Below the pieces are notes generated by a model. The model was not told where the DNA came from. It was given only the letters and a program-made list of their open reading frames with translations, and made no database searches. 64,000 bases of DNA, taken from positions 122,624-186,623 of the forward strand of contig JNVV01000007.1 in NCBI GenBank assembly GCA_000733355.1, given 5' to 3'. Each line of letters starts with the position of its first letter. Positions within the stretch are counted from its first letter, which is position 1. The stretch is from Falciphora oryzae. Taxonomy: Eukaryota > Ascomycota > Sordariomycetes > Magnaporthales > Magnaporthaceae. The translations under genes and the position numbers were made by a program. Shown here piece by piece: positions 1 through 12,776 of the stretch.

Positions 1-2228
1 AAAAAAAAAAAACAACAACAACAACACAAGGATGAGGAAAACTCCAGCCGCCAAATGCATGGGTCTTCATCCTATGACAGCAGCTGGATCGATCGTTACG
101 GCGGCATCGACGATCAATGGCCGAGCACACCCGAGACGCAGCTCGATGCAAGGGGTCGCCGAGGGAGAAGCCGCTGTCTGCGACAAAGTATTTCTCGGTC
201 TGGCCATACCAGGGCGCACCGACGATGCTGCTGCCCGATCGTCGGGTTCCGCCTCCCAAAAGCCCCTGGAACTGGAATCCATATTTCAAATTCCGTCCCA
301 ACCCCGGGCCAAACCGCCCCGGTGCGCCGGTAAGCTGGCGCGTGCTCGGCTGGGGCGGAAAGGGAAACCATAAAAACGGAGGCGAAGAAACAAAGGCAAG
401 GAGGCGAGGCGAATTCGCGCAAGGTTGGGATGAGTTCAGGGGCCAGACTTGGTAAGTGGCATGCGTCGGTATTCCCGGCCACGCACCGCACAAGGCAGGC
501 AGGTATTCCTGTCAAGGCAAAAAGGTTGGTTCCATGTATATGTTTCTCCAGATGCCCGGGCCGCACGCTTCACCACCTGCAAAGTGTACCATCGTACAGT
601 ACAACATAGTACGACCCCAGCCCCTAGCCCCCAGCCCCCTGGCCATGGGCGATGGGCTGATACGTGCGAGCTGCGCTCGCCTCGCTGTAAATTCCCGAAG
701 TCGTAGGCGTGCGTGTGCGAGAAGGGTGGACGCATGGCCTCCCCCCGCCTAGCCGCAATGGGCGTTTGCTCATTGGGCTGATGGTTTCAGTCTGCACCAT
801 CCCTTTGCCGAGTCGAGCAGACTGCCTTGTTGAGCAGCGCTCTTTGATTCTTCTCCACCCATCTCTCGCGTTTCGTCCCTTTTTCGACCTTCGGAAGAGG
901 TGGGGGTGGGCGGTAAAGGCTATGGCGCTCTGGACGGGGAAAAATAGCACGGGAAAGACGAGGATGGTGATGGAGAAAAAGAAACAAACCGACGCCGCAA
1001 GTGCCATCCATATTGACTACTACACCGTAATTTGCAGCGTGTGCAGCAGCACAAAATAAGGAAGAAATAAGAAAAAGCCGTTGGAGGCTGCAACATCAGA
1101 CGGGCGATGCGGGCCAAGAAGAAACGGGGTCGCAGCCGGCAGCTCATCGGGGATTGACTTGACTAGGAGGTTAAGTTCCCCGTCCACCCCTGTTCCCCGT
1201 CTCCAGACAGGCAGGGGTGAGCTTCTTCTTGTTCAGACGGAGCCTCGCGAGCTTCGATGCTTTTGGGCATGGTGTCAAGCGTGCACCCGAGGTACCGTGG
1301 TGTACAAGTCCGTGTTGGTTTGTACTGGCAGCATAGACCCGAGGAGAAGGATGGGGAGACACATAGAGAGAAAGCAAGGTAAGCAACATCATGCGGGTCC
1401 TGCAGATACCTGTCTGCCGTTGATGCGATCCAACTGTTGATCGATGATGCAGCCGAGTCGGTCGCCTAGGCGGGGCCCCTGAAAAGGGACATGGACTGTT
1501 GCAGATGTGGCGTCCAGCTCGTAGCTTAGCGCCCGCCATGTCGCCGTTCTTTCTTTCTTTTTTCTCGTTGGTCTTTGCGCTCGCCCGCCCTGCACCCCCC
1601 CAGGTTTACAGGCCCTTCTGAGGGGAGTCTCTGGCCATCGGTACCGCGCGAGGGAGCGGCGGCGCATAAATCCGCATAAGCTGTATGAAGGCGCTGGAAC
1701 CTGGTCAGGATCGTCGTGCTGAACCGAGCCGGGAGCCGGTTCATGCACCAGGAGGGGATCTTAGAAGATGATCCCATTGCAGAAAATGTGCGCACGCGTG
1801 AGGGGCCGCGCGCCGGGCACACAAGTTGGGAGGGGAACCCGTGCGCGCATCACAATGGATGGGCGTGATGGGGAGCCCGAAGCGCCCACCACACATCAAA
1901 AAAGGCGCACGGGCATTTAAGATCACCATCAATGCAAGCTTCCACTTCGGCGGTGGGTGCCGGGCGGGAATGGCCCCGACTCGCCTCCACTTTTTTGGGG
2001 CACTCCACGTCACTGACCCCATGGGCTCCACCCGAACCAAACAACAAAGACCTCGCGGGCTGTTCCAGGATCTTGGGTGGGAGCCAGAACGCTGCAAGAC
2101 GGGTAACGAGCGAGCTTGGAATTGGCACTAATTTACACGTACGCCTTCAAATTTTGGTTCTGGAGCGGGTTCGCTAGACCCATCGAGTAGGTAAAGTAGG
2201 TAGGTACCTCATACCGGACCTCAACTCC
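1..2228. other. Gene-free stretch at left edge
   Basis: No reading frame here resembles a known protein family, and the short open frames overlap on both strands as expected in GC-rich non-coding DNA. It opens with an A12 tract followed by CAA triplets. A motif one base away from the palindrome TAGGTACCTA lies at 2201-2210, just downstream of the SDR stop codon. It probably contains the promoter of a gene to the left and the 3' flank of the SDR gene. Confidence 0.6.
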
Positions 2229-3197
2229 CTACAGGTCAAACTTCTGTCCCACAAGCTCCTCGCTCAGCACCCACAGCCTCTGCGCGGCCTCCCGGTCGAG
2301 CGCGTACGCCTCGGCGCGCCCAAACTGGCAGTTATGGATAAAAGCGCCGTTGCGCGCCTCCAGCTCCGGGTCCAGCGCCGCCGCCACGATGGGGCTGGTA
2401 CCCTGCGCCAGCGTCTTGGGCGTGTCGAGCGTGAAGACGCCCGGCCAGTTGTTGCGCTCGGCGATGGTCTTGATGCCGGCGTACTCGGACTCCTCCAGGT
2501 GCGTCGTCAACCCCGTGTTGAAGATGCCGCCCGGGTGCACCGAAAAGGAAAAGACCCCCTGGGGCCCCAGCCTCTCGGCCAGCGCCACGCTGAACAGCAC
2601 GTTGGCCGTCTTGCTCTGCCCGTAGGCCGTCCACTTCTCGTACGTGTCCCCGCCGGAAAAGTCGTAGTCGTCGAACCGGAAGTTGGAGATGCGGTGCCCG
2701 TTGCTCGACAGATTGACGACCCGCGCGCCAGCCCCCACGGCCAGCACCTTTGGCAGGATCAGGTTCGTGAGCAAGAAGTGGCCCAGGTGGTTGGACGACA
2801 GCGTCAGCTCGCGGCCGTTCTTGTCGGCCCTGTAGGGGATGGCCATGACGCCCGCGTTGTTGATAACCACGTCGATGGCGCCGATCCCCGCGTCGGCGTT
2901 GATCCGGCCCGCCGCCGCCCGGACCGAGTCCAGGTCCGAGAGCTCGCACGCCACAAACGTGGCCTTGACCCCCGGCGCCGTCCGGGCGAGCTCCGAGAGC
3001 ACGGGCTCCGTCTTGGCCCTGGTCCGGCTGACGAGGATGATGTGCGCCGGCGCCTGGCGAGCGAGGCTGAGGACCGTGTTGGCCCCCAGCCCGCCGGCCG
3101 TCGTGCCTGTCACGAGAAACGTGCGCCCCTTGACGCGATCGGCGAAGGCCTTGACGACATCTTCGCAGTCCGTGGTGAAGCCGAATGGGGATGGCAT
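2229..3197 (-). CDS. Short-chain dehydrogenase/reductase (retinol dehydrogenase/WWOX-like)
   Basis: Intronless gene for about 322 residues. The nucleotide-binding motif TGTTAGGLG follows a FLVTG strand near residue 25, which is the variant spacing common in fungal retinol-dehydrogenase-like SDRs. NNAGVMA, the serine strand NLSSNGH and the catalytic YGQSK (YxxxK) follow in canonical order. It should be an NAD(P)-dependent oxidoreductase acting on an alcohol or carbonyl; the substrate cannot be read from sequence. The first ATG in frame is at 3197 (MPSPFGF). The frame stays open to 3254, but that upstream codon is TTG, so 3197 is the better start. No TM segment or targeting signal is obvious. 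There is no pathway neighbour: the next gene is a RhoGEF on the same strand. Family membership is secure, function is not. Confidence 0.9.
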   Translation of the reverse strand: MPSPFGFTTDCEDVVKAFADRVKGRTFLVTGTTAGGLGANTVLSLARQAPAHIILVSRTRAKTEPVLSELARTAPGVKATFVACELSDLDSVRAAAGRINADAGIGAIDVVINNAGVMAIPYRADKNGRELTLSSNHLGHFLLTNLILPKVLAVGAGARVVNLSSNGHRISNFRFDDYDFSGGDTYEKWTAYGQSKTANVLFSVALAERLGPQGVFSFSVHPGGIFNTGLTTHLEESEYAGIKTIAERNNWPGVFTLDTPKTLAQGTSPIVAAALDPELEARNGAFIHNCQFGRAEAYALDREAAQRLWVLSEELVGQKFDL

Positions 3198-4578
3198 ATT
3201 GTTTTTGTCAGTGTGTTTGTGCGATTGGATACGTCGTGAGATATGATCAATCAACCGCTAGGAAAAGCTTTGGTCCTGGAGGTTAGATGCTTTGGGGCAG
3301 CCCGCCGTAACCGTCGTAGGCAGCATGTTTTATACGTTTATCTGTCTTTCGATGAGGCGTGGCATGGACCTGGCAAGCTTCACAGATGAACTTTGGTGAT
3401 GAGAAATGACGTTGGTTCGTATGAGCAGCACGTACAAAGAATGCATGAGTGCCCGCCAACTTTTCGGTGTTAGGGGCTTGTAAAAGCCATGGTATAGCGG
3501 CCATGTTAGTTTGCCTCACTTTGGTTGTCGGCACTTGTTGATCGCCGTCTCCGATCGGAGTTAACCATGGGCCTATCATCAACTCAACTCTGGGAGCTGA
3601 TCTCCGCGCCAAACTCCGGGCCAAGCCTGGTATGATTCATCCCCATACCCACCAAAGTGGTTATATATCCTCACTACTCGACTGTGCAGGCTAATGCAAG
3701 CCAGGTACACTACTGACTGGAGTTATTCACATACTATACCATCACCGTCGACTGGCTCTCCAGATACGTGAAGATATCCCCCTAGGTACCTATGGAGATA
3801 CCTATGCCCAATTCTTCCTATAAACAACCGGGAAAGAAGCAAAGCCAGAGCAATGGAATGACACAAGAACCCCAGAAAGACCCATAATGACATGTGTATG
3901 TTCTGGGCGTACCATTGGCATCTAAAATCCACAACCAGTGTAGAGGTCGTATTATGCAAAGGACAATGAGCCAACCCTCTCAGGGGATGGGGATATCTTT
4001 GCATCATTACCTCGTGCAACACTTCGGGGACGTCAAGCCCCCGTTCGACAGACAGCAGAACAAATGAAAGCCCTTTCCGACATGGCTGAACTGAAAAAAA
4101 AGAGTAGAAAGAAGAAAAAATGAAGAGAAGAAATAAAAGTGTAATGTTGCTCTCCAGTTTTCCGATCGGTTGAGGCCAAACGCTCATCAACCCAAAGCCC
4201 GAGATTCACCTTGATGTCTGGATTTCAAACATAACGCCTTTCGCTTGCCGCCTTCTTGCGTCCTGTACAAATGATTCCCTATTTTCCCTGTTGCCTTTTC
4301 GCCTCTTGATGCGAGACACCCGTACCTGCATTGTCCTACAGATCCCCGGCTCCCTTTCTGCGCGAAAAAAAAAAAAAAAAATCCGGAATATGGTCGCTGG
4401 AAGCTCCTGGTCATAGGCAGCTCCTGTTCTTGCTTTCTTGCTTTTTTTTTATTTTTTTATCTTGTTTTCTTGGTGCTTCGTAGTATACCATCGGCGATGT
4501 GAGCAAGTTGTTGGTTAGTTAGTCATCGTGTGCCACTCGCCACCATGGAACTCGGCGTTTCGATCAGCTCCAACTCCC
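3198..4578. other. Intergenic, 3' flank of the RhoGEF and 5' flank of the SDR
   Basis: About 1.4 kb without a recognisable gene. It holds an exact TAGGTACCTA palindrome (3783-3792) and an A17 tract at 4365-4381 close to the RhoGEF 3' end. A 155-codon minus-strand frame at 3723-4190 is rich in F/L/S and matches no family; it is probably the RhoGEF 3' untranslated region. Confidence 0.5.
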
Positions 4579-7500
4579 TCAAGAGTCAGCAAGTTTGGCA
4601 AAGTGCTTGGACCAGATCCAGCCGACTAGATTGGAAGGGTCGTCCTGGTTCTTCGCGAGCCAGAGCTCGCCCTTCTCGGCGATGACGTCGAATATCTAAT
4701 GGGTAGAACTGCGTTAGTCTTGCGGCCAAGGGGGTTGGGGTCGGAAATTGGGGTGGGAACGGTATCCGGGTTGCATACCTCGCCTGGTTGGTAGGTAAGA
4801 TAAGGATACCCGGCTTCAGTCTTCGTTTCTTCGATCTTGAACTCAAACAGTGATGCAGCGAGCCACATGACGTTGTAGCCGTTCGCAGTAGGCCGTTCTC
4901 TAGATGATGACCTGGACGCCCTTCCCCGTTCTTCGGGATCATCTGGGGGCAGTGCTGAGTGGAAGAGGCCAGAGAAGCGTCGGTGCTCCTGGGACTGTAT
5001 GTTTGAGTTGTACGTCGACCCAGAGTCACGTCTGCTGTGCTGGCCCATCTGGCTGGCCGAGTCCCCGCTTGGACGTGGCCCAGAAGGCGAGTCGTAGCTC
5101 CGCCCCGTGCCCGGTCTCCCAGTGCTGCCGGCGTGCGCAGGCGACGCCTGACCCCCGTGACGGCTGTGGCCGTTGACGCTCAGTCCCGCGTACTGGTCCC
5201 TGTAGTAGTAGTGGTGTGGGGCCGACCCGGCCGCTGTGGGCGAGAGCGTGAACTGTCCACTGTTTGTCCTCACGAATTCCGGGGTGGGGAGGCCCGTCAT
5301 GGAGTCGCTGGTACTCGACAGGCCCCTGCCGCGAGGTGAGAGCTCTGGGGCTCGCGAGGTCGACCGGGACATGGTGTTGTCTTCCGTGGTTGACTGCGAG
5401 GACCTTGGCTTGAGGCTGTGGTTGAGGAGGCCGATGGTTCCGATCTGTTCCTCCATGTCCCGGAAGTCCCTCTGGAACGACTGGACAACCTCGGCCATCT
5501 CGGGCACGTGGGCGTCCTCGAGAACGACCTTGACCTTTTCCTTCCAGATGGAGAACCACTTGACCTGGATGCAGACGAAATTTCCGAGGCAGATATTGCC
5601 GATCTTCTCCGTATACGCAGACAGTTTGGGCAGCTCCTTCTTCAGCGTTTCGTTCAACGCCTCGTACTGCTCCACTAGCTCGCCAAGCTGCTTGTCCACC
5701 TTCTTGCCCCCCTTCTTCAGTTGTTCTGCCCTCTCGTAGTCGAGCCGGCGCTTGGACCGTTTCTTCATTGCCAGACCAGGATGGTTGTAGCACCTGATGA
5801 CGAGCTCGAACGGCTCGATCACATGTTTCCTCACTTGGGCAAGGTGCTGATCGAGAGCCACCTTCTCCATGTCCCTCATAGAGACATTAAAGCGAGCCCA
5901 CTTGCTCTCAATTTCAGGGAAAGGTGATGGCTGGAGTCGCATGACAAGCTCCATTGCCGAAAGCATCTGGAGGAACTCGCGGACGTATTCTGATACCTGC
6001 CGCGTGTAGAACTCGACATCTCTGAGTACGACCTGGAGGCGAAGGAAGTCGTCGCCAAATTTTTCCTGCAGCGCCTTGTACTCGGTATCCTCTTGGATGC
6101 GGGCCGTCGAGGCCTGAAGCTTGTCGACACGCTTACCGAACGCCCTGGCAAAGCCCGCCCGAACATCCGATTCCTTGCGCTTGCGGCCAACTATCTGCCC
6201 AACAAGCTCGAAGTTCTTCTTAGTTTTGTTGATGTCCAATATCGCATTTTCCAGTGAAACCCGAGCAGCCGTCAGTGCCTCACGATCAGGGTGGTCTTCG
6301 GACGTGTACTGGAGCAGCTGGATGATCAGGTTTGGATATTTGGTGATGCGCTGCATCGGCTTGATCAGGAGGGAGTCCAAATTCCATGCAGCAGTCAGAT
6401 CCTTGGCTGCCTCGTTGCATTCGCTGAGCCACACTTGAACCGCATCGTCTTCTTGGATCTGGATCAGCCGCTTCGACGCGGGGTCGCTAGTCTTCAGGAA
6501 GCTCTCGTGGACCACCCGCATCTGCTCGATGTTCTTCGCGAAGACAGGCCCGATTGACGTCAGGCGATCCTTACTGTCGTCCGGCTCAGCCGCTGCCTCC
6601 TTGGCCTCCTTGATGGACGCAGAGTTTGTAGAGCCGATGGTCATGGAGTCCGACACCATCGAATCTTCTCTGCCGGCCTCCTTCATCAACGGCGAGCGCC
6701 GGCCTTTGGGACTATAGACGGCCGACACAGACTCCTTCAGCTCGGCGAGAAATGATGTGTGGAACCCAATGATCTCGTCCGTGTTTCTGAAAATAAGCTT
6801 GATCGTTTTGGAATCAAGCTTTGGGCAGGCTTCCGCTGTTCCCTTGTAGATCTCCTCAATGACGTTCATATCTCGCACAAAGGAGCCCTCTGTGTCGATG
6901 AGCTCCTTGATGACGTTCTGGCGTTGTACTAGGCGACTTCGCTCTTTCGAAGAGCCTTGCTTGGCGCTGCTGGCTGCGTCCTTGGCCTCGTCGCTAGCGG
7001 CGGTGGGGTCGACGTCGAGCGTCGAAGATCTGCTGAAGCTATTCCCAGTGCTGTCCATGGAAGCGCCCCCAATCGAATGCGGCGTAAGCAAAGGCTGCGC
7101 ATAGTCTTCGCTCTGCCTTCTCGAAGGACCGATAGAGAAGGTACTCTCGTCGTCTTTGGTGCTCTGGAAATAGCTGCTCGGCCTGGTCTGGTCGTAGTAG
7201 CCGCTTGAAGGCGGGCGATGACCCTCATGGATAGAACGATTGTCGGGTGTTGGCACCGGAGGTGGTTCGTGATCCGGCCGGGCAGGAACATGCGCCTTCT
7301 TCTGGGGGGTCGACATATAGTCAACCGAGAAGCCATACCCGGTGTCAAGTTCGGGAAGCTGGTGCCTGTCCAGCTGCAAAGCGCCCAACAAGTGCGCTTC
7401 CGACGTTGTCGAGTCTGCATCGTAATGCATATGCTCGCCCCGGATATCTTCAGTTATTGACGCCGGTCTCGACTCGGATGACAACATCGCAGGGCGTCCA

Positions 7501-10500
7501 CGCAAAGTCGAATCACGGCTCGTAAAGGCCGCATGTTTAGACAGACGATCCACGCCTCCATCAGAGCTATCAAGCGAGAAGTCCGTCCATGCTGAATGCT
7601 GACTGGTCCTGTTAGCAGGTGAAAGGAGGCCGGGTATCGTCAGACTTTGTGAGGTGTCTGGGGTTCGCTGCGCTTCTGCCGACGAGGGCATCAAGTCGTC
7701 CGAGAATTCCGAGGACATGAAGGTCGAGTCCCTCAGGGCGGAGATGTTATCTCTTATGTGAGGGCCGATGTAGAATTCCTCGAGGCTGTCCATCTGCGGC
7801 TCATGGCCTGACGGCCCATCATTCGTCTTGGGTCGAGGCATGAAGTCCGAGTCGCGACTTAGTATAGTCACCGTGGTGTGTTGAACTTGAGGCATAAAAG
7901 GCCGGGGCTCGTACTCCTGCTCCTGGTCATCGAGGGTTGTCGGCAGCAGATCGCCCGTGGAGACTTGCTTCTCCCTGTTCAGCTGTCCCTCGAAGCTGGC
8001 CTCGAAGCTCTGCTGGTGAACATCCTCGTCCTCCTGAGCCTGATGCGGCTGCTCTTGCTCATGGACATCTCCGCTAGATGCTGGCTCTTCGACTCGTTGC
8101 TCGAGCGTCAGGGCATCGAGCGAGATCTTGATAGAGAGCTGGTCGTCGTCAACCGCATTGTCATCGAACGGGGAGTGGTAAGTAGCCTTCTCGCGAGCAG
8201 GAGAATAGATGGATGTATCGCGAATGCCCAGACCGTTTCCGGCGACCGCGGTGCCGGCCATCGAGGCAGGCTCCGTCTGGGGCTCATTATCAAACTCGGT
8301 GATGACCGACGTAGTGGAAATGGCCGATTGCGGGGGCTGTTCCTGGTCGGGCTGGGGAGAGCCAAAACTGGGGAAACTTCCTGGGATTCCGAGGGTTGGA
8401 GAATCCGAGCTTGATTTTACGGGCTCCGCGGCCACACCATTAACGGGCACTGGTCCTGTGATGATTCTGAGTTGGGGCTCGGGGTCTGCCTGCGCCTGGC
8501 TGTGTACCTGAGCAACGCTGCTGTCTGCTGTATCGCTCGGTTCCGCCAGCTTGGAGGGTGTTGAGTCTGGCGGCGCGGAAGCTGCCAGGCTCAAGTCACC
8601 AGCTGGCGCCGTCTCAGTCGGTGTTGCTCCCGCGACCGCCGCGGCCGCCAATGCTGCGGCTGCTGCAGCCTCTGCGGCGGCTTCAGCTTCAGCCTTGACC
8701 TTGGCCTCCTGTTCCTTCTTCCGTTTCAGAGATGCGGCGTGTCTCGCCTCTCGCGCCTGAGTCTCTCGAATTGACTTGCTATACGCGAGTTTGATTGTCT
8801 CTCTCCTCTGAGCAAAGTCAATGGGACCGACCGAGAGTTTGCGCCTCCTGGCTGTGGGGTCGTCCTCTTTTGGAGCTGGCTTGCTGGAGCTTAGTTTCTC
8901 GACAGTCTTCAGTCTTGAGCTCGCAGTAGTTGCGCTCGCAACCGACTGCCGTGGCCGCGAGCTGCGCAGAGGCGGTGATAACTTCGCGGGCGGAGCCGCG
9001 TTGAAAGCTGCCAGGCGTGTAGCGGTGTGGCCGACTGGTGTAGCGATCTTGCTGGGTGCGTGCCTTCGCGAGGCGGCTGCATTGTGGGCGGGTGTCTTGG
9101 ATGTTGATGTGGTCGGGGTGGTAGATCGTGTCGTTGGAGTCTTGGCTCGCGTGGTTGAAGGGCCACGCTGCCTCGAGCTCCTCCCACCCGCCGAGAAATT
9201 ATGGGGGAGAGATGGCGAGTTGGATCGCGTAGAGGGGCTGCTCGGGTTCGAGGAGCTGCCGAGCTTCTTGACAGAGATTGGGAGACGGGAAGATGGCGAG
9301 GGCGGCTGAGATGGGGGACCACTGCGGCGGTTTTGATGCGAGTGTGGAGGGCGACTAACCACAGATTTGCTCCCTGACGAGTCACTCTGGGCTCTTGCAT
9401 GCGAGGTCTGTGGTAGTCTGACTTCTTTGCCTGAGGACCGAGGTGAGGCAACGCCACGGTACCAGTCAGTCGGGGAGGACGGTTCCTCGTCACCGGCAGG
9501 GGACTGGTTGCTCTCGAGCGGGCTTAGGCCGTAGATCTGAGACTCGGATGTTCGCCGTGGTTGTGTTGTCGTGTGGATGCCAAAGCCAGCGGTGCGGCCT
9601 CCATCTTCCTGCGGCAAGATCTCGCCAAAGAGAAGACCCCCAGAGCGGGTGGACCGAGGCGACGTGGGGACGCTGGGCGACCTCGCAGGTGCGCTGGGCG
9701 CGGTCTTCGAACCGTGGGCGCCCGTGATGACGGACGGATTAGGTGGCCTCGGCCTCATGCGACTCGCGAAAGATTTCGGATTGCTTGACATCTGGTCCTC
9801 CTCGACATACTTCTGCCGCCGTGTGGATCGGCTGGATGAACTGCCGGCGTCTTTGTCGACCGATGACCTGAGGTTGGTATACGAGGCAGCAGCTTGACCC
9901 GTGTTCGAGACTCCTGATGGCCGGCCCTGTGATGTGCTCCGCAGGCCGGCGGTCCTGGTGCTCGTCTGGCGCGGGACCGCTGGCTGGGGCGGCGGCGGGG
10001 CAGCCTGATCAAAACGCTTCTTCAGATCCTTCACGCTGGGCTGCTTTCCCAGGCCGTATCCGCTGCTTCCCGAGGCCGATCCTGCCGACGGCTGCCTCGC
10101 GGATCGATCGTCGATGGGACTCGAGGTAGAACGCAATGTCGGCCGGATCCCGCTGTGGCCTGCGGGCGCGGTGGCAGCGTGGGTGAGTTTGGCCGGGGCG
10201 GCCGGCTGCCTCGAGGCGGAAGACTGCGGGTGAGGATGGCCATGGGGGAGGGCGTGAGGCTGGGGCAGGGTGGTGGAAGCCATCAGGGCCGGCGGGGACG
10301 AGACGGGGACGATAGCAGAGCCGGTCCGGACGCCTCGGTAGTCGCGATAGAAGTCGTCGGGGTCGGGGACGTTGGCGAAGGGATTGGAGGCTGCGGCGTG
10401 GGTGGTGGCTGCATTGGCAGCGACTACCTGCAGGTTGGCGGCGGCATGGGACGCGAGGTTGGCCTGTGCGGCGGCGTCGAGGGCAAAGGGGGCGGTCGAG

Positions 10501-10712
10501 GACGAGTAGGGATCGCTGGCGTAGTTGTAAGGCTGTTGGTGGTGGTGGAGGAGCGGGTCGTTGTTTTGGTGGCGGTAGTCCTGCTCGTGGTGGTGGTGCT
10601 GCTGCTGGCGGGGGGGAAGGAGCTGCTGTGCATTCACAGTCACATTTGCATAGGCCCGGGGCGACAAAGGTGCAGCGGCGCCCAAGCGGTCCTCCTCGTT
10701 GACCTCGTCCAT
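4579..10712 (-). CDS. Large RhoGEF with DH, BAR and C-terminal SH3 domains (Tuba/DNMBP-like)
   Basis: Two exons, 10712-4779 and 4695-4579, joined across an 83-nt intron with GTATGC donor, CTAAC branch site and TAG acceptor; about 2016 residues. The first 1,250 residues are low-complexity and rich in S, P, Q and H, with an Ala-rich charged coiled region near 690. A Dbl-homology domain starts near residue 1263 (QRQNVIKELIDTEGSFVRDM) and runs to about 1500. A BAR-like helical domain follows at about 1526-1755. The C-terminal SH3 domain (about 1948-2016) is completed only by the second exon (GELWLAKN, GWIWSKHF). This order matches animal Tuba and fungal DH-BAR exchange factors, which activate Cdc42/Rho-type GTPases at curved membranes, for example in polar growth and septation. 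The first ATG is at 10712; the upstream in-frame codon at 10733 is TTG. Which GTPase it serves is inference. Confidence 0.9.
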
Positions 10713-12776
10713 TGCAGGGCACTCATCAGTCAAGGGTCAGGCAGTGTGTGCCGGCGCGATCGACGGCCCAGCGACCGGACAAAGTCGACTACCCTCGACT
10801 ACCCTGGTAACAAGTTGAACACGGTTTGACTGGCCGACATCAGACGCAACGTTCTCTGGGCGGCGGCTGTCGTAGACCCATCTGGCTGGAAGCCGTGGTT
10901 GGTGTGGATTACGGTGCGGGTTTAGAGCTGCGACGGGCGCTCGAGGGGGTGTGCTGCGTGTGCCTGTGCTGTTGCTGGTGCTGGTGCTCCCAGATGGAAG
11001 GATGGATGGAGGGCGGGCGGTGCGGTACGGTTGTTTGCTCCCAGCTTGGTTTGCTTGGGATTGGAGCCTTCCTTTCCTGGAGGGAAGCCACCCGCCAGCA
11101 GTTGAGCCAACGCCAACACAGCCAATCCCCACTCGCCGACGGGGGTCACACACCACATTGCAGACCCGGACCGGTAAAAAAAAAACCAGCTGCACCAGCG
11201 GCCAAGCACCAGGGAGGCCAGCCCGCACTGCACAACTGCCCGCCCGCGTCCAACCGCACTGCCAGGGGCACATTGAAGGGTTGTCCATGCAGGTGGTGGG
11301 ATCCCTCGGTGTCTGTCTGCGTGCTCCTATTGAGCCCAGGGATTTATCTGATGCCAATGATACACACTCTGGTCCGGGCATGCTGCAGTCAGGCTGCAGC
11401 TCGCATTATTTTGCGCATCTTTTTTAAACTCTGAGACTCAATTCATGGCATAAAAGTTGCGCGCCCTTCTGCCGATTTTTTTCTTTTTTTTCTTTTTCTT
11501 TTGTCGTATCCCCTCAATTTATTTCCACCCCTTTTTTCGCGCCCGCCCAAGCAACGCGGCTTACTCGGGCGACACCAACTCCACCCGAGCCTGGTATAGT
11601 GTACGCACCCACGTTGGCTCGGAAGGGCCTCCCGACCTCAAACACATCTTTCAGGTTCGCCGTGTTGGCTTGGGCCTTGTCGCAGAGCTTGAAGGTTCAG
11701 AGAGATCCATCGTAGCAATCACGGCGGGGGCGGATCCACAGCTATCAGTCATCTCCTTGCTCCCGTCCCGCGCTTGATCCTCGACGTCCATCGGGGTAAG
11801 GCATGCTGGATTTGGCAAAAGCCGCTCAAAGAAGAAGGAAGGTAGACGATCGCCCTGGGAGATGGGGGATGTCCGCCAACCCACCTGTTTATAAACTTGG
11901 CGTGCGCCTAGTGATGCGAGGAAAAGCCAAAAAGAAGCAAAAAGCTGGGTTGCACCGGCTTTTTTTTCTTGCTCCCGTCCCTCTTCCACCAGTGCATGGC
12001 ACTCAATTCGTTCACACCACATGCACCTTTGCATTATCATTTTATCATTACCGAGTGGGCCCAGCGTTTGCCATCGGTCGGCCACAGACACGCCCCAGTC
12101 TGTGCATTCATTCCTCGCCTGGTCGTGCCTGGCCCATCCACGCGGCCCGAAACAGCCTAGCGACCGCCACTGAACCAGTGTTTTTTTTTTTTTTTTTTTT
12201 TTTTTTCGAGGCCTCGACTCGAGCAGGGTCTTGGTCGTATGTAGAATGGAGTGACCAGGCCTCCACCTCTTTGTTCCAGACAGAGAGAGACTTCGGAGAC
12301 TGGCACTTTGAATAGAACAGCGCTAGGTCTGGCTGCACCGAGCCAAATGACGGCGGGGGCGGGAAGAGACGCCGCTGCTGGAAGAATCAAACGTGCGCAA
12401 CTGGCGGCTCCTCTTTTTTTCCCCCTTCCGAGGGTTGGCGGAGTGGCGACAAGCGCCCGCCGGTCTAGGTCTGGTCTGGCATATTTTGAAGCATTGGCTT
12501 GCACAGCATTCTGCCATTCGCCGATGAGACCGTGCATCGACCAATCGAATCAAGACGCGTTCCGCGCCGATACAGACGTGCATAGACCCGATATCGCGAC
12601 CATTTATGGCGCTCCTTCTCGGTTTGATGGGCAATTGGGCGATTTAGTTGGACAATCCGCCTCTGTGATGTATCGGCCAGTGGTGTCGAGCATCAAACGG
12701 CCTGGGTGAGCAAGCGCAACCGAGGGCCAAACACTGCGCTCAGGCCAGCGTCCTCCTGCCAAGGTCGCCGAGGACA
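10713..12776. other. Divergent promoter region between RhoGEF and TERT
   Basis: About 2 kb between two divergently transcribed genes. No supported gene was found. A T26 tract at 12181-12206 and T-rich runs near 11477-11502 are typical nucleosome-depleted promoter sequence in filamentous fungi. Both leader regions must lie here. Confidence 0.5.

Noticed and set aside
2334..3239. 301-codon plus-strand frame over the SDR
   Set aside because: Arg/Val-rich antisense shadow of a clear SDR gene.
3723..4190. 155-codon hydrophobic minus-strand frame
   Set aside because: Lies just past the RhoGEF stop in AT-rich DNA; F/L/S richness comes from T tracts.
8909..9493. 194-codon frame inside the RhoGEF
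   Set aside because: Out-of-frame reading of the Ser/Pro-rich region; Arg/Pro-rich artefact.
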